Positions 8,999 through 16,945 of a stretch of DNA of 64,000 bases are shown in pieces (position 1 is the stretch's first letter; each line of letters opens with the position of its first letter). The position numbers and the translations under genes were made by a program. Location of the stretch: positions 1-64,000 of the forward strand of contig CAJOLL010000002.1 of assembly GCA_905235455.1 (NCBI GenBank), written 5' to 3'. The notes beneath the pieces are model-generated. The model made no database searches, was not told the DNA's origin, and saw only the letters and a program-made list of their open reading frames with translations. This DNA comes from an uncultured Clostridia bacterium. Its GTDB lineage: Bacteria > Bacillota > Clostridia > Saccharofermentanales > Saccharofermentanaceae.

Positions 8999-10369
8999 TC
9001 AGTCGATCTTCGGAAGGTTTGCAGCGTACTTTGCAAGTTCCTCATCAGTCGGGATGTAATCGTCCATCTCGCCGTCGTGAAACTTCTGGTATGCAACGAG
9101 GTCGAAGTAACCTGTACCTGTGAGACCGAAGACGATGGTCTTCTCTTCACCGGTCTCTTTGCACTTGAGGGCTTCGTCGATCGTTGCGCGGATCGCGTGG
9201 GAGCTCTCCGGAGCCGGGAGGATACCCTCGACACGGGCGAACAGCTCAGCTGCTTCAAATACATCTGTCTGCTTCACGGAACGTGCTTCCATTAAGCCAT
9301 CATGATAGAGCTGGGACAATGTTGAGCTCATACCATGATAACGAAGACCGCCGGCGTGGTTCGGAGCCGGGATAAAGTCGGATCCGAGTGTGTACATCTT
9401 TGCCAGCGGGCAGACCATACCGGTATCACAGAAATCATAAGCGAACTTACCGCGTGTGAAGCTCGGACAGGATGCCGGCTCAACAGCGATAATCCTGTAG
9501 TCTGCTTCTCCTCTGAGTTTCTCCCCCATGAACGGAGCGATGAGACCGCCAAGGTTTGATCCGCCGCCTGCGCAGCCGATAATGATATCGGCCTTTTCGC
9601 CGAGCTTATCGAGAGCCGTCTTAGTTTCAAGGCCGATTACAGATTGATGAAGGAGTACCTGGTTCAGAACGGAGCCGAGTACATAACGGTAACCTTCTGT
9701 TCCTACTGCAACTTCAACCGCCTCGGAAATCGCGCAGCCGAGGGAACCGGTGGTATCCGGGTGCTTTTCGAGAATGGCACGTCCGACATTGGTCGTATCG
9801 GACGGAGAAGGTGTTAGGGATGCACCGTAAGTTCTCATAACTTCACGACGGAACGGCTTCTGCTCATAGGAAACCTTAACCATATAGACTTTGCAGTCGA
9901 GGTCGAAGTAAGAGCAGGCCATGGAAAGAGCCGTACCCCACTGGCCGGCACCGGTCTCGGTGGTTACACCCTTGAGGCCCTGCTTCTTCGCGTAGTAAGC
10001 TTGAGCGATCGCGGAGTTCAGCTTATGGGATCCGCTGGTGTTGTTACCTTCGAACTTGTAGTAGATCTTCGCCGGTGTGCCGAGCTTCTTCTCAAGGAAG
10101 TAAGCACGTATCAGCGGAGACGGACGATACATCTTATAAAACTTCAGGATCTCTTCCGGGATCGGGAAGAAAGCAGTGTCGTTATCAAGTTCCTGCTTGA
10201 TGAGTTCCTCGCAGAATACAGGAGCAAGCTCCTCAGCCGTCATCGGCTGATGTGTACCCGGATTGAGAAGCGGCGCCGGCTTGTTTTTCATGTCCGCACG
10301 CATGTTGTACCATGCGGTTGGGATCTCCTTTTCGTCAAGGTAGGTTTTGTAAGGAATTTTCTCAGACAT
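8999..10369 (-). CDS. trpB: Tryptophan synthase beta chain-like protein, TrpB2 type
   Basis: PLP enzyme, 456 residues, the length and N-terminal extension (PTAWYNMRADM) of the TrpB2 group rather than the ~395-residue TrpB1. The PLP lysine motif NTSGSHKLN is near residue 110 and the glycine-rich phosphate cup GCAGGGSN near 234. TrpB2 enzymes condense indole (and, in some cases, serine derivatives) to L-tryptophan and are often encoded without trpA. No trpA or other trp gene is in this window, which fits a role in salvaging indole. The ATG has AAAGGAG 7 bases upstream. Expression is controlled by the Trp T-box leader upstream. Confidence 0.92.
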   Translation of the reverse strand: MSEKIPYKTYLDEKEIPTAWYNMRADMKNKPAPLLNPGTHQPMTAEELAPVFCEELIKQELDNDTAFFPIPEEILKFYKMYRPSPLIRAYFLEKKLGTPAKIYYKFEGNNTSGSHKLNSAIAQAYYAKKQGLKGVTTETGAGQWGTALSMACSYFDLDCKVYMVKVSYEQKPFRREVMRTYGASLTPSPSDTTNVGRAILEKHPDTTGSLGCAISEAVEVAVGTEGYRYVLGSVLNQVLLHQSVIGLETKTALDKLGEKADIIIGCAGGGSNLGGLIAPFMGEKLRGEADYRIIAVEPASCPSFTRGKFAYDFCDTGMVCPLAKMYTLGSDFIPAPNHAGGLRYHGMSSTLSQLYHDGLMEARSVKQTDVFEAAELFARVEGILPAPESSHAIRATIDEALKCKETGEEKTIVFGLTGTGYFDLVAYQKFHDGEMDDYIPTDEELAKYAANLPKID

Positions 10370-10774
10370 ATTATTGTCTCCTTTCGTTTGGGCCTTCTGC
10401 CCGATTTATTTACTGAACCTCTGCCCGTCTCCACGGCCATAAGTTCTTGGGACCAGATCTTGTCTTCTGCCGGAAAAACAAAAATCCCGCCCCAGCTTCT
10501 AAGTTCTGCTGGGACAGGAACACTATTCTTTCCTGCGGTGCCACCCGGCTTGATCTCACTTCACTTTCGCTCCGCGAGAACCTCTCACGCATACCGACAT
10601 ATGCCGGATTTTGTTGACGGGGATCCTTTCCCCGGCGCAGATACTTGCTCTTTCGGAGCTTTCCCCTTGCCCTCGGAAGTCCATTCATCTCTGCCCTTAC
10701 CTGCTGCACTCTCACCAACGGCAACTCTCTGGACGGGAAGGAATCAGAGCCTACTCACTCTTCCTCGACGGTTT
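10370..10774 (-). promoter_or_regulatory. T-box leader RNA, tRNA-Trp specific
   Basis: Reading the minus strand, the leader contains Stem I with AGAGAGUUGCCGUUGGUG in its apical part, a specifier region GAA-UGG-ACU whose UGG codon (10681-10683) is Trp, the conserved T-box GGGUGGCACCGCAGG (10532-10546), and an intrinsic terminator (10477-10516). Uncharged tRNA-Trp should stabilise the antiterminator and switch on trpB2. All elements were read from sequence; family knowledge supplies the mechanism. Confidence 0.95.
10477..10516 (-). terminator. T-box regulated terminator
   Basis: On the minus strand CCCAGC pairs with GCUGGGG around a 12-base loop and is followed by CGGGAUUUUUGUUUUU. Its 5' arm lies just after the T-box sequence, so terminator and antiterminator are alternatives. 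Confidence 0.85.
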
Positions 10775-10780
10775 TTCTGC

Positions 10781-10810
10781 ATAATACCACTTGAAGTTTA
10801 GTAAAGTCAA
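10781..10810 (-). promoter_or_regulatory. Promoter of the T-box/trpB2 transcript
   Basis: TTGACT (10810-10805) and TATTAT (10786-10781) with an 18-base spacer; transcription would start near 10774. Confidence 0.7.
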
Positions 10811-10896
10811 GGGGGGCAAGCCGCAGACCTTTCTATTCCCGTTAATCATCTTTCTCAATGCTGACCGGCTTCCATTCGCTTGTAGCAAAAAGAGAT

Positions 10897-11312
10897 ATAC
10901 CCCCCGGGGGTATTCTCCCATCTCCGATAGGATAAATTTCGAAAAAATCACGTTTTTATCCTACGGGTTTGACTCGAAAATAGGATAAAAAACTGTCATG
11001 ACCCATTTTTATCTAATAACGCCGGTGCTTTTCGAAAAGGATTCGCTCTCAAATACCGGATATATGCAAAAATCGGACTGGCATACCCCCGGTGTAATAG
11101 GATAGAATTTCAATTTTCGCATTTTTTATCCTATCGGTTGACCTTTCTACGTTGGAATATCCTATCGGTGGACTTTTCTATGTTGGAATTTCCTATCGGC
11201 GGATTACAAAATTATCGGCATCGCCCACAGAAATTTCGAAATGATCCATACCACTCGATGAATGTCCAAATGATCCATACCACTCGATGAATTCCCAAAT
11301 GATCGATACCAC
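10897..11312. repeat. Gene-free region rich in inverted and tandem repeats
   Basis: No convincing coding frame fills 10811-11319. From left to right: a GC-rich palindrome ATACCCCCCGGGGGTAT (10897-10913); three inverted repeats with arms resembling TAGGATAAA/TTTATCCTA (about 10929-10966, 10983-11027 and 11097-11136); a ~33-base tandem repeat beginning TATCCTATCGG (about 11130-11200, two copies and part of a third); and a ~29-base tandem repeat AAATGATCCATACCACTCG (about 11238-11312, three copies, the last diverged). Function unknown. Confidence 0.75.
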
Positions 11313-11319
11313 CCGCAGG

Positions 11320-12351
11320 TCAGCTCATGATCTCTGCGATATCGAAGACAAGTTTCTCGGTTTTTTCCCAGCCGAGGCACGGGTCAGTGATGGACTTACC
11401 ATACACGCCACCGCCGACTTTCTGGCAGCCGTCCTCGATATAACTCTCGACCATGAAGCCCTTGACGAGATTTCTCACCTCCGGCGAAAGGCGCATGGAA
11501 TTCAGCACTTCCTTGATGATACGCGGCTGGGCGTACGGATTCTTATTCGAGTTCGCGTGGTTCGTGTCGATGATCACGGCCGGATTCGGAAGATTCTTCT
11601 CCTCGTACTGTTCACTCAGGCGGATCAGATCCTCGAAATGGTAGTTCGGCTGAGCTTCGCCGTGCTTATTGGTGTATCCGCGAAGGATCGCATGCGCGTG
11701 TTGATTGCCCTTTGACTCGATCTCCCATCCTCGATAGATGAATGTGTGCGGGTGCGAGGCCGCAAGAATTGCATTGAGCATAACGGCATAATCGCCGGAT
11801 GTCGGATTCTTCATGCCGACCGGCGATGCGATCGCGCTGGCGGTGAGTCTGTGCTGCTGGTCTTCAACTGATCTTGCACCGACGGCGACATAGGCCAGCA
11901 GGTCGTCAAGGTAAGCGTAGTTCTCCGGATAGAGCATCTCATCGGCGCAGGCAAAACCTGTCTCGGCGATCGCTCTCATATGCAGATGTCTGGTTGCCAG
12001 GATCCCCTTGAAAAGGTCCGATCTTTCATTCGGGTTCGGCTGATGGAGCATGCCCTTATAGCCCTCGCCCGTCGTTCTCGGCTTATTGGTGTAGATACGG
12101 GGAACGATGATGATCATATCTTTCACTTTTTCCTGTAGCGGGCGGAGTCTGGAGATATAATCGATAACGGAATCTTCGTTATCGGCAGAGCATGGTCCGA
12201 TAATGAGCACGAGCTTGTCGGAAAAGCCCTCGATAACTCTCTCGACTTCTCTTTTGGTATTGATCACTGCCTGCTCCATCTCGGCCGTAACAGGATAGAT
12301 CTCCTTGACCTCCTCCGGAAGCGCCAGTTTCTTTACATATTCTGCGTTCAT
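11320..12351 (-). CDS. aroF: 3-deoxy-7-phosphoheptulonate synthase (DAHP synthase, class I)
   Basis: Condenses phosphoenolpyruvate and erythrose 4-phosphate in the first step of the shikimate pathway; cytoplasmic, metal-dependent. 343 residues, with family motifs LIIGPCSADN (near residue 51), PRIYTNKPRTTGEGYKG (near 84), NPTSGDY and IDTNHANSNK, characteristic of the AroFGH type. The ATG at 12351 is preferred (AAGGATGAAG upstream) over an in-frame GTG 36 bases earlier. It lies 81 bases downstream of prephenate dehydratase on the same strand, so the two are likely one operon under the aromatic leader at 13.4-13.5 kb. The paralog letter is not certain. Confidence 0.92.
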   Translation of the reverse strand: MNAEYVKKLALPEEVKEIYPVTAEMEQAVINTKREVERVIEGFSDKLVLIIGPCSADNEDSVIDYISRLRPLQEKVKDMIIIVPRIYTNKPRTTGEGYKGMLHQPNPNERSDLFKGILATRHLHMRAIAETGFACADEMLYPENYAYLDDLLAYVAVGARSVEDQQHRLTASAIASPVGMKNPTSGDYAVMLNAILAASHPHTFIYRGWEIESKGNQHAHAILRGYTNKHGEAQPNYHFEDLIRLSEQYEEKNLPNPAVIIDTNHANSNKNPYAQPRIIKEVLNSMRLSPEVRNLVKGFMVESYIEDGCQKVGGGVYGKSITDPCLGWEKTEKLVFDIAEIMS

Positions 12352-12432
12352 TCGTTCTTCATCCTTTCCAACCGGCCGCATCTTCACGCCGATGCGTATG
12401 TCTCTTTTTCCTCGGCAAAAGCACTCGTCACG

Positions 12433-13296
12433 TTACTTTCCAAGCCGTACATCCGGCGCATAGGTACCGATGACCTTGATCTTCTCACAAGCTGTCTTGA
12501 GCTGCTCAAGCATTCTCCATCCTTCTTCGGAATCCAGCACACCTTCGATCTCAGCATAGAAATAGTACTGCCAGTTCACATCCTTGACCGGACGGCTTCT
12601 GATGACTCGCATGTTATAGTTATGTTTTCCGATGATCGAGATCGCACGGGCCAGAGCACCGGCAAAGTCTCGGATCGTAAAGATCATGATCGTATTCTTC
12701 GAATCCTGGCGGACGGCCTGTATGCCTTCACCGGCAGGAGTTCCGTCTTTTCTTGTAAATACGGCAAATCTCGTCACATTCTGCGAGCTTTCGTTGATAT
12801 CGTACTGAAGGATCGAAAGGCCATAAAGCTTTGCCGTTTCGGAACTTGCGATCGCGCCGACCGTAATATCGCCACGATCGGAAACTTCCTTTGCGGCGCG
12901 AGCCGTATTCTCATAAGGGATCGTCTCAAATCCGTGATGGGCGATATATTCACCGCACTGCTCCAGAGCCTGCGGATGGGAAATGACCGTCTTAACAGAC
13001 TCTACGGAGCTTCCCTCGACACCGAGAAGGCATTGGGAGACTGAAAGTTCAAACACACCGATCACTTCGAGGCTGCCGTGGAACATCAGGTCGCTGACCT
13101 GTCCGACTTCACCGGCATAACTGTTTTCGATCGGAAGGACAGCCGCTTCGGCAAGGCCGGTTCCGACCGCGTCATAGGCCTCGCGGAATGTTCTGCAGGA
13201 GATCTTCTCCGCATCCGGAAAGATCCCTCCTACCGCCATTGCGGCAAAAGAACCCTCGATTCCACTATATGCGATCTTCAACTTGTGCTCCGACAT
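12433..13296 (-). CDS. pheA: Prephenate dehydratase
   Basis: Converts prephenate to phenylpyruvate for phenylalanine synthesis. 287 residues: a periplasmic-binding-like catalytic domain (IAYSGIEGSFAAMA at the N-terminus; ENSYAGEVG near residue 58) and a C-terminal ACT domain (MIFTIRDFAGALARAIS, from ~203) with the family's RSRP-type phenylalanine-binding region (IRSRPVKDVNWQYYFY). There is no chorismate mutase domain. The ATG follows AAGGAG by 9 bases. Located between the aromatic attenuator and DAHP synthase. Confidence 0.93.
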   Translation of the reverse strand: MSEHKLKIAYSGIEGSFAAMAVGGIFPDAEKISCRTFREAYDAVGTGLAEAAVLPIENSYAGEVGQVSDLMFHGSLEVIGVFELSVSQCLLGVEGSSVESVKTVISHPQALEQCGEYIAHHGFETIPYENTARAAKEVSDRGDITVGAIASSETAKLYGLSILQYDINESSQNVTRFAVFTRKDGTPAGEGIQAVRQDSKNTIMIFTIRDFAGALARAISIIGKHNYNMRVIRSRPVKDVNWQYYFYAEIEGVLDSEEGWRMLEQLKTACEKIKVIGTYAPDVRLGK

Positions 13297-13393
13297 CTTT
13301 GTACGGCTCCTTCATCTTTTCAACTCTGCATCAGGCTTTGCCAAAATAATGATAACTAACCACATTAGCAAATACTGACTGTGGCTCATTTTC

Positions 13394-13495
13394 TCATATG
13401 ATCGGATATAAAAAAAGTGATATTACGAAAAAAGGCGGTTTTCGTTTAGAAAACCGCCAGTTCTTGGCACATATGATGTCATGGTACCAATGCAT
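13394..13495 (-). CDS. Candidate aromatic leader peptide upstream of pheA-aroF
   Basis: A 33-codon frame on the minus strand begins Met-His-Trp-Tyr-His and has a second Trp at codon 13 and Phe at 15. Its codons 13-22 run through the stem of a strong terminator (13428-13458). Trp, Tyr and Phe codons ahead of a terminator, before two aromatic biosynthesis genes, is the classical layout of a translational attenuator. The ribosome binding site is weak (AAGTAAGTG) and close to the predicted transcription start, which lowers confidence. The frame continues past the terminator to a TGA at 13394. Confidence 0.55.
   Translation of the reverse strand: MHWYHDIICAKNWRFSKRKPPFFVISLFLYPII
13428..13458 (-). 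terminator. Attenuator-type terminator before pheA
   Basis: On the minus strand a perfect 9-bp stem GGCGGTTTT/AAAACCGCC with a 7-base loop is followed by T6. It lies ~130 bases before the pheA start and downstream of a promoter, so it can only act as an attenuator of pheA-aroF. Confidence 0.85.
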
Positions 13496-13513
13496 ATCAA
13501 CACTTACTTTTTC

Positions 13514-13542
13514 AGATTATCATGCCTTACAAGTCAAGTAAA
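13514..13542 (-). promoter_or_regulatory. Promoter of the pheA-aroF transcript
   Basis: TTTACT (13542-13537) and TAATCT (13519-13514) are 17 bases apart; transcription would begin near 13507, just before the candidate leader peptide. Confidence 0.5.
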
Positions 13543-13590
13543 CATTCAATTTTGACTGTGACTGTTTTATTGTTCGATTTCACATCAGAT

Positions 13591-13626
13591 AAAAAAATCC
13601 CGAAAGCTTTTTAGAGCCTTCGGGAT
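13591..13626 (-). terminator. Terminator of the O-acetylhomoserine sulfhydrylase-cysK operon
   Basis: On the minus strand ATCCCGAAGGC pairs with GCTTTCGGGAT and is followed by T7; it begins about 40 bases past the cysK stop codon. Confidence 0.9.
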
Positions 13627-13665
13627 CATCAATCTGCTTTTTTGCGATCTTTGTAAAACGTGTGC

Positions 13666-14598
13666 TTACTCTTCGTAAAGAGCGGTGGAGAGATATCTGT
13701 CACCGGAGTCCGGGAGCAGAACGACGATGTTCTTTCCGGCGTTCTCAGGACGCTTCGCAAGCTCAAGTGCCGCAAATGCTGCCGCACCGGAAGAGATGCC
13801 GACGAGCACGCCTTCCTGACGACCGATCTTTCTTCCGATGTCAAATGCATCTTCATTGCTGACCGGGAATACTTCGTCATAGATGCTTGTATCAAGTGTC
13901 TCAGGAACGAATCCTGCGCCGATACCCTGGATCTTATGTGCGCCGGAACGGCCTTCGGAAAGTACCGGAGAATCCTTCGGCTCAACAGCTACGATCTTCA
14001 CGTCCGGGTTCTTTTCCTTGAGAAAAGCACCTGTACCTGTGATCGTTCCGCCTGTACCTACGCCTGCGACGAAGATGTCGACTTTTCCGTCAAGATCTTC
14101 CCAGATCTCCGGACCCGTTGTTGCCTTATGGATGGCCGGGTTTGCCGGGTTGGTGAACTGAGACGGGATCAGGCTGTCCGCGATCTCCTGATGAAGCTCT
14201 TCTGCTTTTGCGATCGCACCCTTCATGCCCTTTGCGCCCTCAGAAAGAACGAGCTCTGCGCCGTAAGCCTTCATGAGCTTTCTTCTTTCGACGGACATGG
14301 TGTCCGGCATTACGATGATGGATCTGTATCCGCGGGCAGTAGCCACTGCTGCCAGGCCGATACCGGTGTTACCGGATGTCGGTTCGATGATCGTTGTGGT
14401 CGGCTTCAGGATACCCTTTTCCTCCGCGTCATCGAGCATCGCCTTTGCGATACGGTCCTTCACGGATCCGCCCGGATTGAAGTACTCGAGTTTTGCAAAA
14501 ACCTTTGCAACTGCACCGGTGGACTTTTCCAGATGTGTCAGTTCCAGGATCGGTGTTTTTCCGATCAGCTGATCAGCTGCTGTGTAAATATTTGCCAT
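13666..14598 (-). CDS. cysK: Cysteine synthase (O-acetylserine sulfhydrylase)
   Basis: PLP enzyme making L-cysteine from O-acetylserine and sulfide. 310 residues; PLP lysine in [11 protein letters not shown] (near residue 43), substrate loop [11 protein letters not shown] (near 73), phosphate cup [12 protein letters not shown] (near 178) and the C-terminal [10 protein letters not shown]. The start follows GAAGGAAGG. It is the second gene of an operon with O-acetylhomoserine sulfhydrylase; the 86-base gap holds a hairpin with no U-tract. The pair sits behind a leader with a Cys-codon ORF. Confidence 0.95.
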   Translation of the reverse strand: MANIYTAADQLIGKTPILELTHLEKSTGAVAKVFAKLEYFNPGGSVKDRIAKAMLDDAEEKGILKPTTTIIEPTSGNTGIGLAAVATARGYRSIIVMPDTMSVERRKLMKAYGAELVLSEGAKGMKGAIAKAEELHQEIADSLIPSQFTNPANPAIHKATTGPEIWEDLDGKVDIFVAGVGTGGTITGTGAFLKEKNPDVKIVAVEPKDSPVLSEGRSGAHKIQGIGAGFVPETLDTSIYDEVFPVSNEDAFDIGRKIGRQEGVLVGISSGAAAFAALELAKRPENAGKNIVVLLPDSGDRYLSTALYEE

Positions 14599-14629
14599 AA
14601 TTATGATCCTTCCTTCGTTTATTTTTTGC

Positions 14630-14651
14630 CCGGAGCATATGCTCCGGGACT
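14630..14651 (-). other. Intergenic hairpin between O-acetylhomoserine sulfhydrylase and cysK
   Basis: A palindrome CCCGGAGCATATGCTCCGGG in the 86-base gap. On the transcribed strand it is followed by A-rich sequence, not a U-tract, so it is more likely an mRNA processing or stability element than a terminator. Confidence 0.5.
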
Positions 14652-14684
14652 TTCATCTCACTTATTTTGTTTATTATTGTACTC

Positions 14685-15962
14685 TTATACCTTGGCAAAA
14701 GCACTCTCAAGATCCGCGATGATATCGTCGATGTGCTCTGTACCGATGGACAGACGGATCGTGGTCGGCTTGATGCCTGCATTCAGAAGTTCTTCCTCAG
14801 AAAGCTGGGAGTGTGTCGTGGAAGCCGGGTGGATAACCAGGGACTTGACGTCAGCAACATTTGCCAGGAGCGAGAACAGTTCGAGATCCTCAGTGAACTT
14901 TCTTGCCTGATCAGCTGTTCCCTTCAGTTCGAAAGTGAAGATAGAACCTGCGCCGTTCGGGAAGTAACGGTCGTAAAGTGCTTTCTGCGAAGGATCGATA
15001 GAAGGATGGTTAACCTTTTCAACCTTCGGATGATTCTTCAGGAAATCAATGACCTTCAGTGCATTCTCTACATGACGCTCAACACGGAGAGACAGTGTCT
15101 CGAGGCCCTGCAGGAGCAGGAAGGAGTTGAACGGAGAGATCGCAGCACCCTCGTCACGGAGAAGTGTTGTTCTTGCCTTGATGATGTAAGCGACATTACC
15201 GACAGCCTGTGTAAATACTACGCCGTGGTAGGACGGGTTCGGCTTGGAAAGACCCGGGAACTTATCGTTCTGTGCCCAGTCGAATTTACCGCCGTCGATG
15301 ATGAGACCGCCCATTGTTGTACCGTGACCGCCGATGAACTTTGTGGCAGAGTGTACGACGATGTCGGCACCGTGCTCGATCGGACGGAGGAAATAAGGTG
15401 TAGCGAATGTGTTATCTACGATAAGCGGAACACCGTTCTCGTGAGCGATCTTGGAAACTGCTTCGATATCAAGAACATCGGAGTTCGGGTTGCCGAGTGT
15501 CTCAGCGAAGAACAGCTTGGTGTTCGGCTGAACTGCTTTTCTGAAGTTCTCCGGATCTGCCGGATCAACGAATGTTGTCTTGATGCCCTGATCTTCGAGT
15601 GTGTGCTCGAGAAGGTTGTAGGAACCGCCATAGATGTTCTTGGAAGCAACAACGTGGTCACCGGCTACTGCAATGTTTGTAATTGCATATGTGATAGCTG
15701 CGGCACCGGATGCAACTGCGAGAGCTGCGACGCCACCCTCGAGGGCTGCGATTCTCTGCTCGAGAACATCAGATGTCGGGTTCATGATTCTTGTGTAGAT
15801 GTTACCGCCTTCAGCAAGACCGAAACGGTTAGCTGCCTGGGCAGCATCCTTAAATACATAGGAAGTGGTTGCATAGATCGGGACCGCACGTGCATCTGTT
15901 GCGGAATCCGGTTTTTCCTGGCCTACATGGATCTGTAATGTTTCAAATTTATAGTTGCTCAT
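14685..15962 (-). CDS. O-acetylhomoserine sulfhydrylase (O-acetyl-L-homoserine aminocarboxypropyltransferase)
   Basis: PLP enzyme of the Cys/Met metabolism family that joins O-acetylhomoserine with sulfide (or methanethiol) to homocysteine or methionine. 425 residues, the length of the MetY group (about 425-430) rather than the shorter ~380-residue gamma-synthases. The N-terminus ETLQIHVGQEKPD and the PLP-lysine motif VHSATKFIGGHGTTMGG (near residue 207) are typical. ATG preceded by GAAAGGATAATAAAAC. First gene of the operon with cysK, with a promoter at 16305-16333 and a ~335-base leader. Confidence 0.93.
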   Translation of the reverse strand: MSNYKFETLQIHVGQEKPDSATDARAVPIYATTSYVFKDAAQAANRFGLAEGGNIYTRIMNPTSDVLEQRIAALEGGVAALAVASGAAAITYAITNIAVAGDHVVASKNIYGGSYNLLEHTLEDQGIKTTFVDPADPENFRKAVQPNTKLFFAETLGNPNSDVLDIEAVSKIAHENGVPLIVDNTFATPYFLRPIEHGADIVVHSATKFIGGHGTTMGGLIIDGGKFDWAQNDKFPGLSKPNPSYHGVVFTQAVGNVAYIIKARTTLLRDEGAAISPFNSFLLLQGLETLSLRVERHVENALKVIDFLKNHPKVEKVNHPSIDPSQKALYDRYFPNGAGSIFTFELKGTADQARKFTEDLELFSLLANVADVKSLVIHPASTTHSQLSEEELLNAGIKPTTIRLSIGTEHIDDIIADLESAFAKV

Positions 15963-16298
15963 AGTTTTATTATCCTTTCGAAATCAAATGTGTTGTGTTC
16001 TAAAGCGTAAACGACAAATGACGTGGCATATGCAGACTCAAGGAAGAACCGTCACATGCGCTCCGCTTTGTTTTTGTTTTTTCTTGCAGGGTCGCGTGCC
16101 AACACGCGAAATGGGAATTGCCATCACATATGGTCCGTTGATGGCCGAACTGTCACACCGATCACAAGATCGGAGAGGGACCGGTCAACAACATCGACAC
16201 ATTCGTCCGAAACGATAATTTTGTCTATTCAACTGGATAAGAAGCTCTCTCATTTTGCTCATCCTTACGTTTCGAATTACCTAGCAAATAACTAGGTT
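15963..16298 (-). promoter_or_regulatory. Long structured leader of the sulfhydrylase-cysK operon
   Basis: About 335 bases are transcribed before the gene. After the Cys-rich leader ORF (16185-16262) come three hairpins, all with perfect stems: CCGATC/GATCGG (16158-16173), a 7-bp GCCATCA/TGATGGC stem (16120-16145) and CGCGTG/CACGCG (16093-16108). GGTCC after the ORF stop can pair with GGACC in the loop of the second stem, a possible pseudoknot. S-box (SAM-I) and T-box core sequences are absent. No clear U-tract terminator was found, so the mechanism is open. Confidence 0.6.
16185..16262 (-). CDS. Candidate cysteine leader peptide upstream of the sulfhydrylase-cysK operon
   Basis: A 25-codon frame (22 from the second ATG at 16253, which has AAGGATGAG upstream) ends Met-Cys-Arg-Cys-Cys-stop. 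Three Cys codons, with two adjacent to the stop, directly before a structured leader and cysteine biosynthesis genes suggest ribosome stalling on uncharged tRNA-Cys, as known for Cys-rich upstream ORFs in mycobacteria. Position is ~36 bases after the predicted transcription start. Too short for compositional proof. Confidence 0.6.
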   Translation of the reverse strand: MSKMRELLIQLNRQNYRFGRMCRCC

Positions 16299-16304
16299 GT
16301 TTGA

Positions 16305-16333
16305 ATGATAAACCACTTCACCTACCATGTCAA
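16305..16333 (-). promoter_or_regulatory. Promoter of the sulfhydrylase-cysK operon
   Basis: TTGACA (16333-16328) and TATCAT (16310-16305) with a 17-base spacer. The -35 overlaps the end of the truncated zip fragment. Confidence 0.75.
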
Positions 16334-16437
16334 TAGGTTTTTGAAAACTTTTTTACCGGTGCTTTTCCGGAAGGATGAATCAGCCCGACGAGCGCCGTCC
16401 CCAAAAACGGGATCATCAGCCCGATAAATAAATCCAT
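16330..16437 (-). pseudogene. Truncated ZIP transporter N-terminus
   Basis: A 35-codon frame starts with AAAGG 7 bases before its ATG. Its first ~20 residues (MDLFIGLMIPFLGTALVGLI) match the first transmembrane segment of ZIP metal transporters; the ZIP half of the neighbouring fusion protein has DTIFGMLIPLLGTVLGAAFV at the same place. After that it turns into unrelated sequence and stops. It lies 35 bases downstream of the GNAT gene on the same strand and looks like the start of a deleted zip gene. It might still be expressed as a small membrane peptide. Confidence 0.55.
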
Positions 16438-16471
16438 ATCAAAACCTTTCTGATTCCGCTATCCAAAAGGA

Positions 16472-16906
16472 TCAAAGTATCTGGTTAAAACCGGTCTTAT
16501 CGTCACTTCTATATCCTGCTTTCCGGTAAAAGTTTAGCGTGGATTCTTTCTTTGAGCCGGTCATCAGCATAATCTTATAGCAGTTCTCGGAGATCGCGAT
16601 CTCTTTTGCTTTTGCCAGACATTCGCCGGCATATCCTTTGCAGCGGTAGTCTTCATGGGTCACGACATACTCCACAAGTGCAAACGGACGTACATTATGT
16701 GTGAGGTTCCGTATGATGTAGCAGCAACAGGAAGAAACGATCTTTCCGTTGATCTCACATACGATGACGTGATAATCATTATCTGTTATGATCTTATCCC
16801 ATACTTCAGCAAGATGATCATCGTGTTCCGGAATGTTTTCCTCATGAAGATACAGATACAATTCCAGCATCTGATCCAGATCTTCTTTTCTCGCTTCTCT
16901 GATCAT
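16472..16906 (-). CDS. GNAT family N-acetyltransferase
   Basis: 144 residues with the GNAT fold: an N-terminal IREARKEDLDQMLELY motif, the acetyl-CoA pyrophosphate loop EDYRCKGYAGECLAKA (near residue 88) and the C-terminal NFYRKAGYRSDDKTGF. Acetyl acceptor unknown. It begins 40 bases after the MntP-ZIP gene on the same strand and may share its riboswitch-controlled transcript. Confidence 0.88.
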   Translation of the reverse strand: MIREARKEDLDQMLELYLYLHEENIPEHDDHLAEVWDKIITDNDYHVIVCEINGKIVSSCCCYIIRNLTHNVRPFALVEYVVTHEDYRCKGYAGECLAKAKEIAISENCYKIMLMTGSKKESTLNFYRKAGYRSDDKTGFNQIL

Positions 16907-16945
16907 TTGACCACCTCGTTTTTCTTTTATTATACTTGTTTTTCA

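Noticed and set aside
15963-16298. SAM (S-box) or T-box riboswitch before the O-acetylhomoserine sulfhydrylase
   Set aside because: The conserved S-box core and the GGGTGGNACCGCG T-box sequence are absent; only a weak resemblance (TTGGCACGCG) is present, inside a simple hairpin.
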